From positions 1 to 64,000 of the forward strand of contig JAJTEE010000008.1 in NCBI GenBank assembly GCA_021298215.1: DNA of 64,000 nt. The letters run 5' to 3'. Below the pieces are notes generated by a model that saw only the letters and a program-made list of their open reading frames with translations, was not told where the DNA came from and did no database searches. The DNA is from Alphaproteobacteria bacterium (GTDB lineage Bacteria > Pseudomonadota > Alphaproteobacteria > Paracaedibacterales > CAITNM01). This document shows, piece after piece, positions 1 to 9,775 of this stretch (its first letter is position 1; each line of letters begins with the position of its first letter). The position numbers and the translations under genes are program-made.

Positions 1-113
1 ATATAAAAGTAGAATTGATAGCACCGATTGCGATGGATGAAGGATTACGCTTTGCGATTCGTGAAGGTGGACGTACGGTTGGTGCCGGCGTCGTCGCTAA
101 AATTGAAAAATAA
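1..113 (+). CDS. tuf: Elongation factor Tu, C-terminal fragment
   Basis: Only the last ~36 codons are in the window; the gene begins upstream. The reading frame starts at base 3 and stops with TAA at 111-113. It contains the near-invariant EF-Tu domain-3 ending, with the blocks [20 protein letters not shown] and [13 protein letters not shown]-Tu delivers aminoacyl-tRNA to the ribosome as a GTP complex. A clear intrinsic terminator follows about 25 bases after the stop, so this is the last gene of its transcript. Identification is secure despite the truncation, because this C-terminus is highly conserved and not shared with other translational GTPases. Confidence 0.95.
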   Translation, partial: IKVELIAPIAMDEGLRFAIREGGRTVGAGVVAKIEK

Positions 114-137
114 GTAACCTATTATTTAAATTTTTGG

Positions 138-170
138 GCCTCATCAATATTGATGAGGCTTTTTTTATTT
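138..170 (+). terminator. Rho-independent terminator after tuf
   Basis: A perfect inverted repeat GCCTCATCA / TGATGAGGC (138-146 and 151-159) with a 4-base loop is followed directly by a run of seven T and then ATTT. It sits 25 bases behind the tuf stop codon and before the next gene. Confidence 0.9.
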
Positions 171-228
171 GGCTGGGAATTTTCCTAGTAAACTGGTACA
201 TTTCTTTCAGTATATAAATCAATAACAT

Positions 229-930
229 ATGCGTAATACATTAAAGGCTTTGGGCTGTGATTATATTTACCAAGACACGCCTATAGATGTAACTTCTTCT
301 CTACAAATTCAGAGAGAGAAGCATATTGCTGCCATTATTAAAACTGAGCACCCAGCTTACGCTTGCAAAACATTAGAAGAGCTTAAAAATGCAATGCTTT
401 CTTTTAATGAATGCGCCTTAAAAAAAACTGCATTAAACACTGTATTTTGTGATGGTAATCCTCAAGCAGATGTCATGCTTATTGGAGAGGCGCCTGGTGC
501 AGACGAGGATGCGCAAGGATTACCTTTTGTTGGGCAAAGCGGTCAGCTTCTTAATAAAATTTTTCAAGCTATTGGTTTAGATCGCACTAAACTATATATA
601 GCGAATATTTTGCCTTGGCGACCGCCTGGAAATCGTACACCAACAAATGAAGAAATTGCTATGTGCCAGCCATTTGTTGAGCAACATATTCAATTGATAA
701 GGCCAAAATTATTGATTTTTTTAGGTGGAGTATCTGCAAAAACTCTTTTGAAAACGACAGAGGGTATAACGAAATTGCGAGGACGCTTCCATGAGTATAA
801 AACACATCAAGGGGAGACAATTTCTTCCTTTGCGACGTACCATCCTGCTTACTTAATGCGTTCGCCGGGGCAAAAAGCTCAAGTTTGGCATGACATGATA
901 AAGATTAAACAATACCTTGGGTTGTCTTAG
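229..930 (+). CDS. Uracil-DNA glycosylase, family 4 (alphaproteobacterial type)
   Basis: Removes uracil from DNA to start base-excision repair. Motif I is GEAPG at residues 86-90, followed by an ED pair and PFVGQSGQLL. The second catalytic loop is HPAYLMRSP from His205. Family-4 enzymes classically bind a 4Fe-4S cluster through four cysteines. By spacing, C62 and C146 match two of them, while F59 and W130 occupy the other two positions, so the cluster may be absent. As far as I recall, a Trp before the RPPGNRTPT block is usual in alphaproteobacterial members. The ~80 residues before motif I are longer than in thermophile enzymes. The start lacks a good Shine-Dalgarno sequence. The 3' end overlaps the convergent MFS gene by 4 bases. 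Confidence 0.85.
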   Translation: MRNTLKALGCDYIYQDTPIDVTSSLQIQREKHIAAIIKTEHPAYACKTLEELKNAMLSFNECALKKTALNTVFCDGNPQADVMLIGEAPGADEDAQGLPFVGQSGQLLNKIFQAIGLDRTKLYIANILPWRPPGNRTPTNEEIAMCQPFVEQHIQLIRPKLLIFLGGVSAKTLLKTTEGITKLRGRFHEYKTHQGETISSFATYHPAYLMRSPGQKAQVWHDMIKIKQYLGLS

Positions 931-2240
931 TAGTTAAGCTTTGGGTGAGTATCTTTACACAATTTTAATAACAGCCAGCTAAGCGCTAAACAAGCGGGAA
1001 CAGCTAGCACTGCTTGATGATAATCTGCAGCAGAATAAATTCTTGTACCAGCTCCATCTAAATCACCTGTCCAGCCTCTATCTAAAAGCCATCCCATCAT
1101 AGGTTGAAATATAACCCCGCTTAGCATGACAATCGCATTAGTGTACGCCATTGCTGTGCCGCTTGCTTGATTGGGTACGCGTTCTTTTACAACGCTAAAG
1201 CACAAAACTTGACCACCAAGCCAAAGTCCACCTACAAATAATGCAATAAGAGTTGGAAAATATCCAATGCTTTGCGCATAAGACCCTATCAAGAAACATA
1301 CAGCACAAGCAATTGCTGATACTTTCATAAGCTTGATATAACTTTTTTGTTTGAAAGCTAACTTTGCAATAATGGGGCTGCCAACAGCCATACCAATGAA
1401 TATCATCGTATTCGCAAAAGAAGCCCACTCATTATTTATGGCAAGGGAATTCATCAAAAAAGGAACGGCCCACAGTTCTGCAAAGGAAGAAACAGGCACA
1501 TACATTAATCCACCTATAGCTGCTGCCAAAATTATTTGTTTATCAAACGCTAGAATCATTAAAGATTTCCGTAAGCGAACTGTTGGTTCTAGTGTATCTG
1601 CGTTTTTATTTTTTGGTTTATTGCGAATAAGCACCCAGCAGAGAGTTGTTACAATGACGCCCGCATAGGCAAGCCATATTGTTGCTTGCTGCCAAGTTGT
1701 ATGATTAACCAGCTTCGCTAATGGGACGCCAGCAAATGTTCCTCCCAACGTGCCAAGCATATTTGTTAACCCTGCGATGAATGCAAAGCGTGCTGGCGAA
1801 AACCAATCACTAGCCAGTTTTAAGCAGGCAACAAAAGCGCACGCAGAACCAGCGCCTACTACAAATCTGGAGATTTCAGCAGTTGCGAGACTTGTGGTTG
1901 TGGCAAAAAACCAGCTCCCAATCGTACATAGAATGCATGAAAATGTAATAACAAACCTGGGGCCAATTTTATCAAGTAGCATGCCGCTAGGAACTTGCAA
2001 TAAGACATATGAGTAATAATAAAAAGAGGTCAGTAACCCTAGCTGAGTAGCATTAATGGTAAAGGTATCCATAATGCCCTGTGCCATAACGCTGGCGCCA
2101 GCTCGCAGTATCATTTCGTACCAATAAAAAATTGCAGCAGCCACCCAAACGGCCCAAGCATTAATAGTTATAGGTTTCCGATTTGTGTTCGTTGGCTGGA
2201 TTTTTTGTTTAAAGGATTTATCAACTCCTAAACGTTTCAC
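927..2240 (-). CDS. MFS transporter, tandem paralogue 1
   Basis: 437 residues with about 12 hydrophobic segments, typical of the major facilitator superfamily. The conserved loop 2-3 region appears as PSGMLLDKIGPR, the family form of the GxxxDrxGrR motif. It starts with GTG at 2240, preceded by AGGAGG that lies inside the end of the upstream paralogue. Only 2 bases separate the two genes, so translation is probably coupled. It is the most diverged of the three tandem copies: its first helix has YWYEMILRAG where the others have YLYEYILR. Substrate unknown. Its look resembles the MFS carriers that intracellular bacteria use to import amino acids or nucleosides (Legionella Pht-like), but that is only inference. 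Confidence 0.85.
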   Translation of the reverse strand: MKRLGVDKSFKQKIQPTNTNRKPITINAWAVWVAAAIFYWYEMILRAGASVMAQGIMDTFTINATQLGLLTSFYYYSYVLLQVPSGMLLDKIGPRFVITFSCILCTIGSWFFATTTSLATAEISRFVVGAGSACAFVACLKLASDWFSPARFAFIAGLTNMLGTLGGTFAGVPLAKLVNHTTWQQATIWLAYAGVIVTTLCWVLIRNKPKNKNADTLEPTVRLRKSLMILAFDKQIILAAAIGGLMYVPVSSFAELWAVPFLMNSLAINNEWASFANTMIFIGMAVGSPIIAKLAFKQKSYIKLMKVSAIACAVCFLIGSYAQSIGYFPTLIALFVGGLWLGGQVLCFSVVKERVPNQASGTAMAYTNAIVMLSGVIFQPMMGWLLDRGWTGDLDGAGTRIYSAADYHQAVLAVPACLALSWLLLKLCKDTHPKLNY

Positions 2241-2242
2241 TT

Positions 2243-3529
2243 TTAAGCCTCCTGTGTATTTGTGTATGTTTCGTGAATGAAAAAGACAAGAATTCTACTG
2301 AGTAGTAAGCCGAAAAGAACAGCAGATAAGGCGAAGCTGTAATCTTCTAAGGAATAAGCAGGGGTTCCATCTGAATGAAACGATCCGCCCCAAGAATAAT
2401 CAATCAAGCCTCCTAGTAATGGCTGAAAAATAATCGGGCAAATCATAACAAGTGCATTAATAAAACCGACAGTGGTTGCTGTATATTTTAGTGAATTGCT
2501 CTCTTTTGCTACGGCGAAATAAAGAATTGATAAGCCAGAAGCTATCCCAGTGATAAACAGCACGCACAGAACCTCATTGTATGACAAACCAGGAAAGTGT
2601 AGTGCTGCTACAAAGCCAAGAAAAGTGATGGTTGATGAAAAAGACATAACCCTTTTTCTGCTTCTTAATTTTTTTGATAAAGCAGCAGTGGCTAAGCAGC
2701 CTAACGCTATTCCAAGATAAATAACAATGGTGCCTGTAGATGCTGCTTCATTATTTAGGCCATAACGCTTCATAAAATAAGGTACGCCCCATAAGTCTGC
2801 AAACGCAGCCAGAGGAATATATACAAGACAGCCATACAAACCAATTAGCCAATTTTGTGATTTGCGAGAGATATTCTTTATGCCAATTAAAAGCTCTGTT
2901 TCTTTACTTTTTTGCTTTTCATCTACTTTGTCATGCATAACAAACCAGCAAATTACTCCAATAATAGCTCCAATAGCTGCCGCTATAAGCATAGCATGAC
3001 GCCAACCAAAGTCGTTTACTAAGATCGCAAAAGGTTTGCTTCCGAAAATGCCTCCTAGCGTTCCCATCATCATGGAAGCGCCTACAATTAAAGGAAAATA
3101 AGAAGGCTTAAACCAATCAGAAGCAACTTTTAAACACGATAAATAGGCACAAGCTGAGCCAGCTCCAACAATAAAGCGCCCGATATAAGCAATGGTTAGA
3201 GAATCGCTTTGCGAAAATAAAATTGTCCCAAGCACACAGAGTATTGTTGAAAAAGTAACAACCTTTCTAGGCCCTAGTCTATCAACAATAACCCCACAAG
3301 GAATTTGCATGGGAACATATGACCAATAATAAAAAGAAGCTAGGGAGCCAACCGTAAAAGCAGTAATGTTGAATTGGGACATTAACTCATTGGTAATGAC
3401 CGTTGGGGAAACTCTTAAGATATATTCGTATAAGTAGAACGCCCAACCACAACTAAGGATTGCCCATGCTTGCGCAAGAAGTGCTTTTTTTTGATTTTTC
3501 ACATTTTCTTTATTAATTTTTTTTGCCAC
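2243..3529 (-). CDS. MFS transporter, tandem paralogue 2
   Basis: 428 residues, about 12 transmembrane helices. The first helix ends in FYLYEYILRVSPTVI, and the loop 2-3 motif is PCGVIVDRLGPRKV. It is closely related to the copy at 3579-4886, sharing the CGWAFYLYEYILR block and nearly the same C-terminal LLGGLIDYSWGGSF-type loop. The start is supported by AGGAAAG about 9 bases upstream. It is the middle gene of a three-gene minus-strand array. Gene duplication followed by substrate divergence is the simplest explanation. The substrate cannot be read from the sequence. Confidence 0.87.
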   Translation of the reverse strand: MAKKINKENVKNQKKALLAQAWAILSCGWAFYLYEYILRVSPTVITNELMSQFNITAFTVGSLASFYYWSYVPMQIPCGVIVDRLGPRKVVTFSTILCVLGTILFSQSDSLTIAYIGRFIVGAGSACAYLSCLKVASDWFKPSYFPLIVGASMMMGTLGGIFGSKPFAILVNDFGWRHAMLIAAAIGAIIGVICWFVMHDKVDEKQKSKETELLIGIKNISRKSQNWLIGLYGCLVYIPLAAFADLWGVPYFMKRYGLNNEAASTGTIVIYLGIALGCLATAALSKKLRSRKRVMSFSSTITFLGFVAALHFPGLSYNEVLCVLFITGIASGLSILYFAVAKESNSLKYTATTVGFINALVMICPIIFQPLLGGLIDYSWGGSFHSDGTPAYSLEDYSFALSAVLFGLLLSRILVFFIHETYTNTQEA

Positions 3530-3578
3530 GGATCACTCTTTCCTAATTATCTATAGCGATGGTAAAGCAACACAGATA

Positions 3579-4886
3579 TTATGAGAGCTTTTCTTTTTTG
3601 TAAGTTTCTTGAATGAAGAAAACAATAATGCGGCCAATTAATAAAGCAAATATAACGGCGGTTAAAGAAAATTGATAATCTTTAAAAGCATAAACGGGTG
3701 TTCCACTTGCATCAAAATTTCCATCCCATGAATAGTCAATTAATGCACCTAGCAATGGCTGAAAAACTAGACCGCTAACCATCACAAAAGCATTGGTAAA
3801 CCCAACGGAAGTCGCGCTGTATTTTGTTGGATTATTTTCTTTTGCAGCGGGGAAATACAAAATTGAAAGGCCTGAAACGACACCAGATAAAAATAACGCG
3901 CCTAAAATTGCATCAAAGGATAAGTTAGGTAAAAATAGCACCGCCGAAAATCCAATAAATGTACCGCTAGCGGACAAAGCCATTACTTTTCTACGGCTAT
4001 GCCAACGATCTGAAAGTTTAGCACTAAAAAGACACCCAACAGCATATCCAATAAATACCATGATTGAACCATAAGAAGCTGTCTCATTAGTTATTGAAAA
4101 ACGTTGCATTAAATAAGGTACGCCCCATAATTCAGCAAATGCAGATAAAGGCAAATACATCATGCAGCCATATAATCCAATCAACCAATTTTGAGGTTTT
4201 GCTGCAATGATTTTGAGACCATCTAGCAATCCACCTTCATGCGGGATTGATTTTTTTCCTTCCGGCTTGTCGCGTATCACAAGCCATGCTATTACCATTA
4301 CAACGCATCCAACAATAGCGGCAATGATCATTGCTGATCGCCAACCTTGCGTGTTAGCAAGATGTGCAAAAGGCTTGCCTCCAAAAATGCCGCCAAATGT
4401 TCCCATCATCATGGAAATTCCAGCAATAAAAGCGAAGCTTGATTTTCTAAACCAAACAGAAGCTATTTTCATGCAACAAATATAGGCGCATGCAGATCCT
4501 GCACCTATCATAAATCGTCCGATTTGCGCATTTGCTATGGTTGTACTTTTTGCAAATATGATAGAGCCTAAAATGCATAGTAATGCAGAAGTTGTCACAA
4601 CTTTTCGTGGTCCAAACTTATCTGCAATAACCCCGCAAGGGATTTGCAGAGGTACATAAGCGAAGTAATAAAAAGCAGCTAAAGCACCTACCGCACTAGC
4701 AGAAATTCCAAAATCAACCATAAGTTCATTGGTGATTACGCTTGTTGATGCGCGTAAAATGTATTCGTAGAGATAAAATGCCCAGCCACATGCCAATATA
4801 AACCAAGCTTTAGGGGATCCTGAAAATTCTTCCGAATTTGTATCCTTGATATTTTGGTTTTTGACTTTATTTAATGCTGATGACAT
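3579..4886 (-). CDS. MFS transporter, tandem paralogue 3
   Basis: First gene of the three-gene MFS array. I place the start at the ATG at 4886 (435 residues, protein begins MSSALNKVK) because GGAAAG lies 5 bases upstream. An in-frame GTG at 4934 would add 16 residues but has no ribosome-binding site. The loop 2-3 motif is PCGVIADKFGPRKVV. Twelve hydrophobic segments are visible, with a soluble N-terminus of about 25 residues. It is most similar to paralogue 2. Probably a proton- or solute-coupled importer in the inner membrane; substrate unknown. Confidence 0.86.
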   Translation of the reverse strand: MSSALNKVKNQNIKDTNSEEFSGSPKAWFILACGWAFYLYEYILRASTSVITNELMVDFGISASAVGALAAFYYFAYVPLQIPCGVIADKFGPRKVVTTSALLCILGSIIFAKSTTIANAQIGRFMIGAGSACAYICCMKIASVWFRKSSFAFIAGISMMMGTFGGIFGGKPFAHLANTQGWRSAMIIAAIVGCVVMVIAWLVIRDKPEGKKSIPHEGGLLDGLKIIAAKPQNWLIGLYGCMMYLPLSAFAELWGVPYLMQRFSITNETASYGSIMVFIGYAVGCLFSAKLSDRWHSRRKVMALSASGTFIGFSAVLFLPNLSFDAILGALFLSGVVSGLSILYFPAAKENNPTKYSATSVGFTNAFVMVSGLVFQPLLGALIDYSWDGNFDASGTPVYAFKDYQFSLTAVIFALLIGRIIVFFIQETYKKEKLS

Positions 4887-5029
4887 GAACTTTCCAAAAT
4901 TACTTTTTTCAACATAACCAGGGAATACTAGCACACAATGATAAAGTTAATCAAAAAGTAAATAATCTTAACGGAAGTTTCTTAATTTATGCGTTGTTAA
5001 GTTTTTAATTACAATAAAAAGTATTATTT

Positions 5030-5059
5030 TTGAACGATCATTGAATTTATGGCTAATAC
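5030..5059 (+). promoter_or_regulatory. Probable sigma-70 promoter of the HIG1-lepA operon
   Basis: TTGAAC at 5030-5035 and TAATAC at 5054-5059 with an 18-base spacer match the -35 and -10 consensus well. They lie about 25 bases before the first ATG of the operon, in the divergent gap after the MFS array. Prediction from sequence only. Confidence 0.5.
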
Positions 5060-5084
5060 TACGTATGCGTGGTAAGGTTTTACT

Positions 5085-5276
5085 ATGAAGGACATGATAG
5101 AAATTTTATTTTTTATTTCGTTAACGGGTACTATTTTAGCATTATTGCTTGGTTTAAGAACAATGTTTTTGAAACAAACAAACCATGTGCAGCTTAGCAA
5201 TCGTTTTATGCGCTTGCGTGTTGCGTTGCAAGGCCTTAGTATTATGCTGTTTCTATTATTGTTATTAATGAAGTGA
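5085..5276 (+). CDS. HIG1-type twin-transmembrane protein
   Basis: 63 residues with two hydrophobic helices (about 4-25 and 44-62) joined by a basic loop containing [13 protein letters not shown]. That loop matches the (N)xxMRxRVxxQ signature of HIG1-domain proteins, which in alphaproteobacteria and mitochondria associate with cytochrome oxidase and respiratory supercomplexes. The family is known, but its role here is inferred. AAGG lies 8 bases before the ATG. The stop overlaps the GTG start of lepA (GTGA), so the two genes are translationally coupled. Confidence 0.75.
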   Translation: MKDMIEILFFISLTGTILALLLGLRTMFLKQTNHVQLSNRFMRLRVALQGLSIMLFLLLLLMK

Positions 5277-7081
5277 AAAATATTCGAAATTTTTCAATTG
5301 TTGCTCACATCGATCACGGAAAATCAACCCTGGCAGATCGCATCATTGAATTTTGTGGTGGCGTTGAAACACGTGAGATGAAAGATCAAATTCTTGATTC
5401 CATGGATATCGAGAGAGAGCGTGGAATCACAATTAAAGCACAAACCGTGCGGTTAAAATACAAAGCCAAAGATGGTCAGATGTATTTTCTTAACTTAATG
5501 GATACCCCAGGGCATGTGGATTTTGCCTATGAAGTGAGCCGTTCTTTGGCTGCTTGTGAGGGATCACTGTTAGTGGTTGATGCAAGCCAAGGCGTTGAAG
5601 CACAAACACTTGCGAACGTTTATCAAGCTATTGATAACAATCATGAAATTGTACCGGTTCTTAATAAAATAGATTTACCAGCAGCAGAGCCAGAGCGTGT
5701 GAAACAGCAAATTGAAGACGTCATAGGCCTAGATGCTTCGGAAGCTGTGCTTATATCGGCAAAAACCGGTTTAGGAATCCAAGATGTTTTAGAGGCTATC
5801 GTGCACAGGCTACCTCCTCCACGTAATGCCAATGATACCGATGCGATCAATAAACCTTTAAAGGCGATGCTAGTTGATAGTTGGTACGATCCATATCTGG
5901 GAGTGATTATTTTAGTGCGTATTATGGAAGGCGTGCTAAAAGTTGGTCAAAAAATTAAAATGATGAATGCTAATGCAGCCTACGATGTTGATCGCGTTGG
6001 TTTTTTTACGCCAAAGCAAGAGCTTATAAAAGAACTTCACCCAGGAGAAGTTGGTTTTATTACAGCTAGTATAAAAAGCGTGGCTGATTGTAAGGTGGGT
6101 GATACAATTACCGATGAAAAAAAACCTACATCAGAAGCCTTAACTGGCTTCAAGCCTTCAGTGCCTGTTGTTTTTTGTGGTCTTTTTCCATCCGATGCGG
6201 CCGAATTTGAGCATTTGCGTGACAGCTTGGCCAAACTTCATTTAAATGATGCAAGTTTTCATTTCGAAGCGGAGACATCAGCAGCATTAGGCTATGGGTT
6301 CCGTTGCGGCTTTTTAGGCTTACTACATCTTGAAATTATTCAAGAGCGTCTGGAACGCGAATTTAATCTAGATCTTATTACAACGGCTCCAAGTGTTGTG
6401 TATAAAATTCACATGAAAAATGGTGAGATTTTAGAGCTGCATAATCCAACCGATATGCCAGATGTCGTAAAAATAGAGCTTATTGAAGAACCCTGGATTA
6501 AAGCAACAATAATGGTTCCTGATGAATTTTTAGGCTCTGTTTTAACATTATGTTCAGAGCGTCGCGGTGAGCAAGTTGATTTAACTTATGCAGGCAATCG
6601 CGCGATGGTTGTGTATCGTCTGCCATTAAATGAAATCGTGTTTGATTTTTATGATCGCTTAAAGTCTATTAGTCGTGGTTATGCATCTTTTGACTATCAA
6701 ATGGAAGAATACCGAGAAGGAGAATTGGTAAAGGTTTCTATTTTAGTAAACGCAGAACCAGTTGATGCGCTTAGCATGATCGTCCATAAATCCCGCGCAG
6801 AAAGTCGTGGAAGAGTATTATGTACGCGATTAAAAGATTTGATTCCACGCCAACTTTTCAAAATCGCTATTCAAGCAGCTATTGGTGGAAAAATTATTGC
6901 TCGTGAAACTGTTTCGGCGCTTCGTAAAGACGTGTTAGCTAAATGTTATGGCGGTGACATTAGTCGTAAACGTAAGCTTCTTGATAAGCAAAAAGCGGGT
7001 AAAAAGCGTATGAGACAGTTTGGAAACGTTGAAATTCCACAAAGTGCCTTTATTGCAGCGCTGAAGATGGATGATGATTAG
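5273..7081 (+). CDS. lepA: Elongation factor 4 (LepA), translational GTPase
   Basis: 602 residues, the usual family length. G1 is AHIDHGKS (residues 11-18), G3 is DTPGH from residue 77 and G4 is NKID from residue 131. The C-terminus carries the LepA-specific domain, including the [17 protein letters not shown] block. LepA binds the ribosome and acts on stalled or mistranslocated complexes, helping translation initiation and assembly. The start is GTG, chosen because it gives the standard N-terminus MKNIRNFS and overlaps the HIG1 stop. The next gene begins at the base after its stop. Confidence 0.97.
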   Translation: MKNIRNFSIVAHIDHGKSTLADRIIEFCGGVETREMKDQILDSMDIERERGITIKAQTVRLKYKAKDGQMYFLNLMDTPGHVDFAYEVSRSLAACEGSLLVVDASQGVEAQTLANVYQAIDNNHEIVPVLNKIDLPAAEPERVKQQIEDVIGLDASEAVLISAKTGLGIQDVLEAIVHRLPPPRNANDTDAINKPLKAMLVDSWYDPYLGVIILVRIMEGVLKVGQKIKMMNANAAYDVDRVGFFTPKQELIKELHPGEVGFITASIKSVADCKVGDTITDEKKPTSEALTGFKPSVPVVFCGLFPSDAAEFEHLRDSLAKLHLNDASFHFEAETSAALGYGFRCGFLGLLHLEIIQERLEREFNLDLITTAPSVVYKIHMKNGEILELHNPTDMPDVVKIELIEEPWIKATIMVPDEFLGSVLTLCSERRGEQVDLTYAGNRAMVVYRLPLNEIVFDFYDRLKSISRGYASFDYQMEEYREGELVKVSILVNAEPVDALSMIVHKSRAESRGRVLCTRLKDLIPRQLFKIAIQAAIGGKIIARETVSALRKDVLAKCYGGDISRKRKLLDKQKAGKKRMRQFGNVEIPQSAFIAALKMDDD

Positions 7082-8758
7082 ATGACATCGTCTTCAAATG
7101 TTGGATTTAAAGAAGTCTGGTCATTAATAAAACCTTGGTGGAGATCAGAAGAAAAAAAATTAGCGTGGGTTGGAGTACTTTTCTTAGTAATTCTCAGCAT
7201 TCTGTCGGTGTATATCGGGGTAATTCTAAATGACTGGTCGAGAGATTTTTTTAATGCGCTTGAGCAGAAAAATTTACCGGAATTTTTTCGTTTAATTCGT
7301 GTATTTTTTATTCTTGTTGCTATCTTTCTCTTTGAGGCATGTACTCGTGCATATTTTGTTATGTGGTACGGTTTTCGTTGGCGTCGTTGGTTAACAGAAA
7401 AATTATCTAATCAATGGTTCGAGGAAAATGCCTATTATAAAATCCATTTTTTATCAGGGGATACAGATAACCCAGATCAGCGAATTGCGCACGATATTAA
7501 CCAATATACAAATTTAACAGTAACTTTATTTATGAACTTCTTTAGAGAAGGAATTAATTTTGTTACGTTCGCTATTATCTTGTGGAATCTTTCCGATATA
7601 ATCTATTTTAAAATTTTTAATTATTCTCTTCCTGTCTATGGTTCCTTAGTTTGGGCTGCACTTTTGTATGCATTATTTGGGATTATCGTGGTACTGAAAG
7701 TTGGTCGTCCTCTTATTGGTTTTGATATTATATCTGAAAAGCTAGAAGCAAATTTTCGCTATCATTTAGTACGTATTCGTGAACGCCGAGAAGAAATTGT
7801 AAAGCTTCAGGGAGAATTATTTGAAAAAAATCGTTTAAAAGAAGGCTTCTCCGCAATAACTGCCAACTTTTATAAAGTTTTACAACAAACCATTTATATT
7901 AATATATTTCAAAATTTTCATCTTAATGGTCAGCTTTTTATACCTTTAATGATTGTCGGAAGTAGATATTTTTCCGGTGCTATAACGCTTGGTATATTGA
8001 TGCAAATTCGTGGCGTGTTTGCTGAAGTTGTTGGGTCCCTTAATTTATTTATGCAGTCATATATACAGATTGCAGGATGGTTAGCATCAATAAAACGGAT
8101 ACATACCTTTGAAGATAGCTTAACTCAGGTAAAAAGTACTTATGTGAATAAACCTCAAGCTGGCACCAATATTCAGATTAAAGACCTAACTATTCTAAGC
8201 CCTAATCAGTCTATTATATTGAAATTAGCAAATTTTACTCTTAATAGAGGTGATCGTGTTTTATTAAAAGGTGCTTCTGGTCTAGGAAAAACCAGTCTAG
8301 TTAGAGTGCTTGCAGGAATTTATCCATATTTCAGGGGAAGGATTACTGCGCCTAGTGCTAATGAATTGTTTATTTTGCCTCAGCGTCCGTATATGCCTTT
8401 AGGCTCTTTGCGACAAGTTCTAAGTTATCCAAGTGAATTTTTTGATGATCAATCTTTAAAAGAGTCGATGAAAGCTTGTCAATTAGATCATTTAATAGAT
8501 TCATTAGAAGAAATAGATGATTGGCAAAATCGCCTTTCACTCGGCGAGCAACAGCGGGTAAATTTTGTGCGTGTTCTGCTACATAAGCCTGAATGGCTTA
8601 TTATGGATGAACCAATATCTAATCTTGATCATAAAACAGCTATTCATCTAATGGGTATTTTACAAGAATCTTTACCGGCAGTAGCAATGTTAATTATTTC
8701 TCATCAACATGAAGATGATTTTAAAAACTTCTCCGTTGTGAAGTTGGGTAAAATTTAG
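7082..8758 (+). CDS. SbmA/BacA-type ABC transporter, fused permease and ATPase
   Basis: 558 residues. The N-terminal half is a membrane domain with about six helices of the SbmA/BacA (ABC_membrane_2) type, with the typical stretch FRWRRWLTEKLSNQWF. The C-terminal half is an ATPase domain: Walker A GASGLGKT from residue 397, Q-loop LPQRPYMPLGSLR, signature LSLGEQQR, Walker B with D509-E510, and H-loop SHQH. Known relatives (YddA, Rv1819c) move cobalamin, peptides or very-long-chain fatty-acid-linked molecules. The substrate here is unknown. The gene abuts lepA with no gap, so the two are co-transcribed. Confidence 0.85.
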   Translation: MTSSSNVGFKEVWSLIKPWWRSEEKKLAWVGVLFLVILSILSVYIGVILNDWSRDFFNALEQKNLPEFFRLIRVFFILVAIFLFEACTRAYFVMWYGFRWRRWLTEKLSNQWFEENAYYKIHFLSGDTDNPDQRIAHDINQYTNLTVTLFMNFFREGINFVTFAIILWNLSDIIYFKIFNYSLPVYGSLVWAALLYALFGIIVVLKVGRPLIGFDIISEKLEANFRYHLVRIRERREEIVKLQGELFEKNRLKEGFSAITANFYKVLQQTIYINIFQNFHLNGQLFIPLMIVGSRYFSGAITLGILMQIRGVFAEVVGSLNLFMQSYIQIAGWLASIKRIHTFEDSLTQVKSTYVNKPQAGTNIQIKDLTILSPNQSIILKLANFTLNRGDRVLLKGASGLGKTSLVRVLAGIYPYFRGRITAPSANELFILPQRPYMPLGSLRQVLSYPSEFFDDQSLKESMKACQLDHLIDSLEEIDDWQNRLSLGEQQRVNFVRVLLHKPEWLIMDEPISNLDHKTAIHLMGILQESLPAVAMLIISHQHEDDFKNFSVVKLGKI

Positions 8759-8761
8759 CTT

Positions 8762-9238
8762 TTAAACCTTTATCTCATTTGCATAGAGGCCCCAGACTTG
8801 CTGGCGAGACACCCAGCCTTTAAAACGGCCTTGATCATTACGAACCTCGATTTTGCACCAATTGGCTTGTGTTTCAATGACGGTTGCGACAACTCCAGGC
8901 TCAGCGCGTGCAACAATATCCGATTGCTCATCAGGTTTAGAATAAATATTTTGCACATTCCCCATAATAATAATGGTTCTCTTTCCACTAAGAAGGCTTT
9001 GATGTACCCATCCTTCTGTTCCCTGATGATCACGAATGCGCCGCCATGTATCAAACTCTGCAATGATTTCTATCGGTAGACCTTGGCGCACAAATCGCCA
9101 TTCAATAGGGTAATTATTCCCGGGTCCTACATGCATATGTGCTGAATTTGAGCGTAATGACGCAAATCTTGGTAAGGGATGTGGTTGATTTGCCCAAGAG
9201 GTGCTAAAAATTAATACAAAAAGAAAACGGGTTAACAT
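8762..9238 (-). CDS. Secreted SH3-like domain protein (DUF1058/SH3_4 family)
   Basis: 158 residues. A short signal peptide (about 1-16, ending near SWANQ) precedes two bacterial SH3-like repeats. The first has the alphaproteobacterial signature [28 protein letters not shown] and [13 protein letters not shown]. The second ends in [13 protein letters not shown]. Such proteins are periplasmic and are thought to bind peptidoglycan or proteins; no enzymatic role is known. The start overlaps the end of dut by 7 bases, so it is the downstream partner of dut. It converges on the ABC transporter gene. Confidence 0.8.
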   Translation of the reverse strand: MLTRFLFVLIFSTSWANQPHPLPRFASLRSNSAHMHVGPGNNYPIEWRFVRQGLPIEIIAEFDTWRRIRDHQGTEGWVHQSLLSGKRTIIIMGNVQNIYSKPDEQSDIVARAEPGVVATVIETQANWCKIEVRNDQGRFKGWVSRQQVWGLYANEIKV

Positions 9239-9663
9239 CCTGTTGAGCCAAATCTATTGTGACCTCGTGTAGTATCATCGAGATCTTCCACTTCATTCCA
9301 AGAAATGCGTTCATAGGCTGAAATTACCATTTGCGCAATACGCATACCTGGCTCAATTACAAAAGATTCTTCGCCATGATTAATGACAATCGCAATAATC
9401 TCACCACGATAATCCGCATCAATTGTTCCTGGTGTATTCAAAATCGAAATACCATGCTTTATTGCAAGTCCTGATCTCGGGCGGATTTGCGCCTCATATC
9501 CTTTTGGTAGGCCAATAGCAAGACCTGTTGGTACAAGCGTTCTTTTACCTGGTCCTAAAATAATCGGAGCATCAATGGCTGCTGTTAAATCTACTCCCGC
9601 ACTATCATCAGTTGCATGAGTAGGTAGAGGAACATTTTTTAAATTCTTAATATTGATATGCAT
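9232..9663 (-). CDS. dut: dUTP diphosphatase
   Basis: 143 residues, trimeric dUTPase family. All five motifs are visible: AGVDL (22-26), PRSGL (62-66), [11 protein letters not shown] (from 79), RIAQMV, and the C-terminal flexible arm [10 protein letters not shown] (133-142). The enzyme hydrolyses dUTP to dUMP and pyrophosphate, which keeps uracil out of DNA; this fits with the uracil-DNA glycosylase gene in the same window. The arm is [10 protein letters not shown] rather than the commoner RGxGGFGSTG, but it keeps the Arg and Phe that close over the substrate. Confidence 0.95.
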   Translation of the reverse strand: MHINIKNLKNVPLPTHATDDSAGVDLTAAIDAPIILGPGKRTLVPTGLAIGLPKGYEAQIRPRSGLAIKHGISILNTPGTIDADYRGEIIAIVINHGEESFVIEPGMRIAQMVISAYERISWNEVEDLDDTTRGHNRFGSTGC

Positions 9664-9687
9664 ATAAAATTACCTAAAATCGCTTTT

Positions 9688-9716
9688 TAATTACTATAAT
9701 TTTAGCAATAAAGCAA
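9688..9716 (-). promoter_or_regulatory. Possible promoter of dut
   Basis: Read on the minus strand, TTGCTT (9716-9711) and TAATTA (9693-9688) are 17 bases apart, about 25 bases before the dut ATG and inside the 112-base gap after lipB. The match is moderate. Confidence 0.3.
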
Positions 9717-9775
9717 GACTGCTAAATTATGCGTTATTTCTTATGCGCTCATTATACAGTGATTTTTTTGAATTT

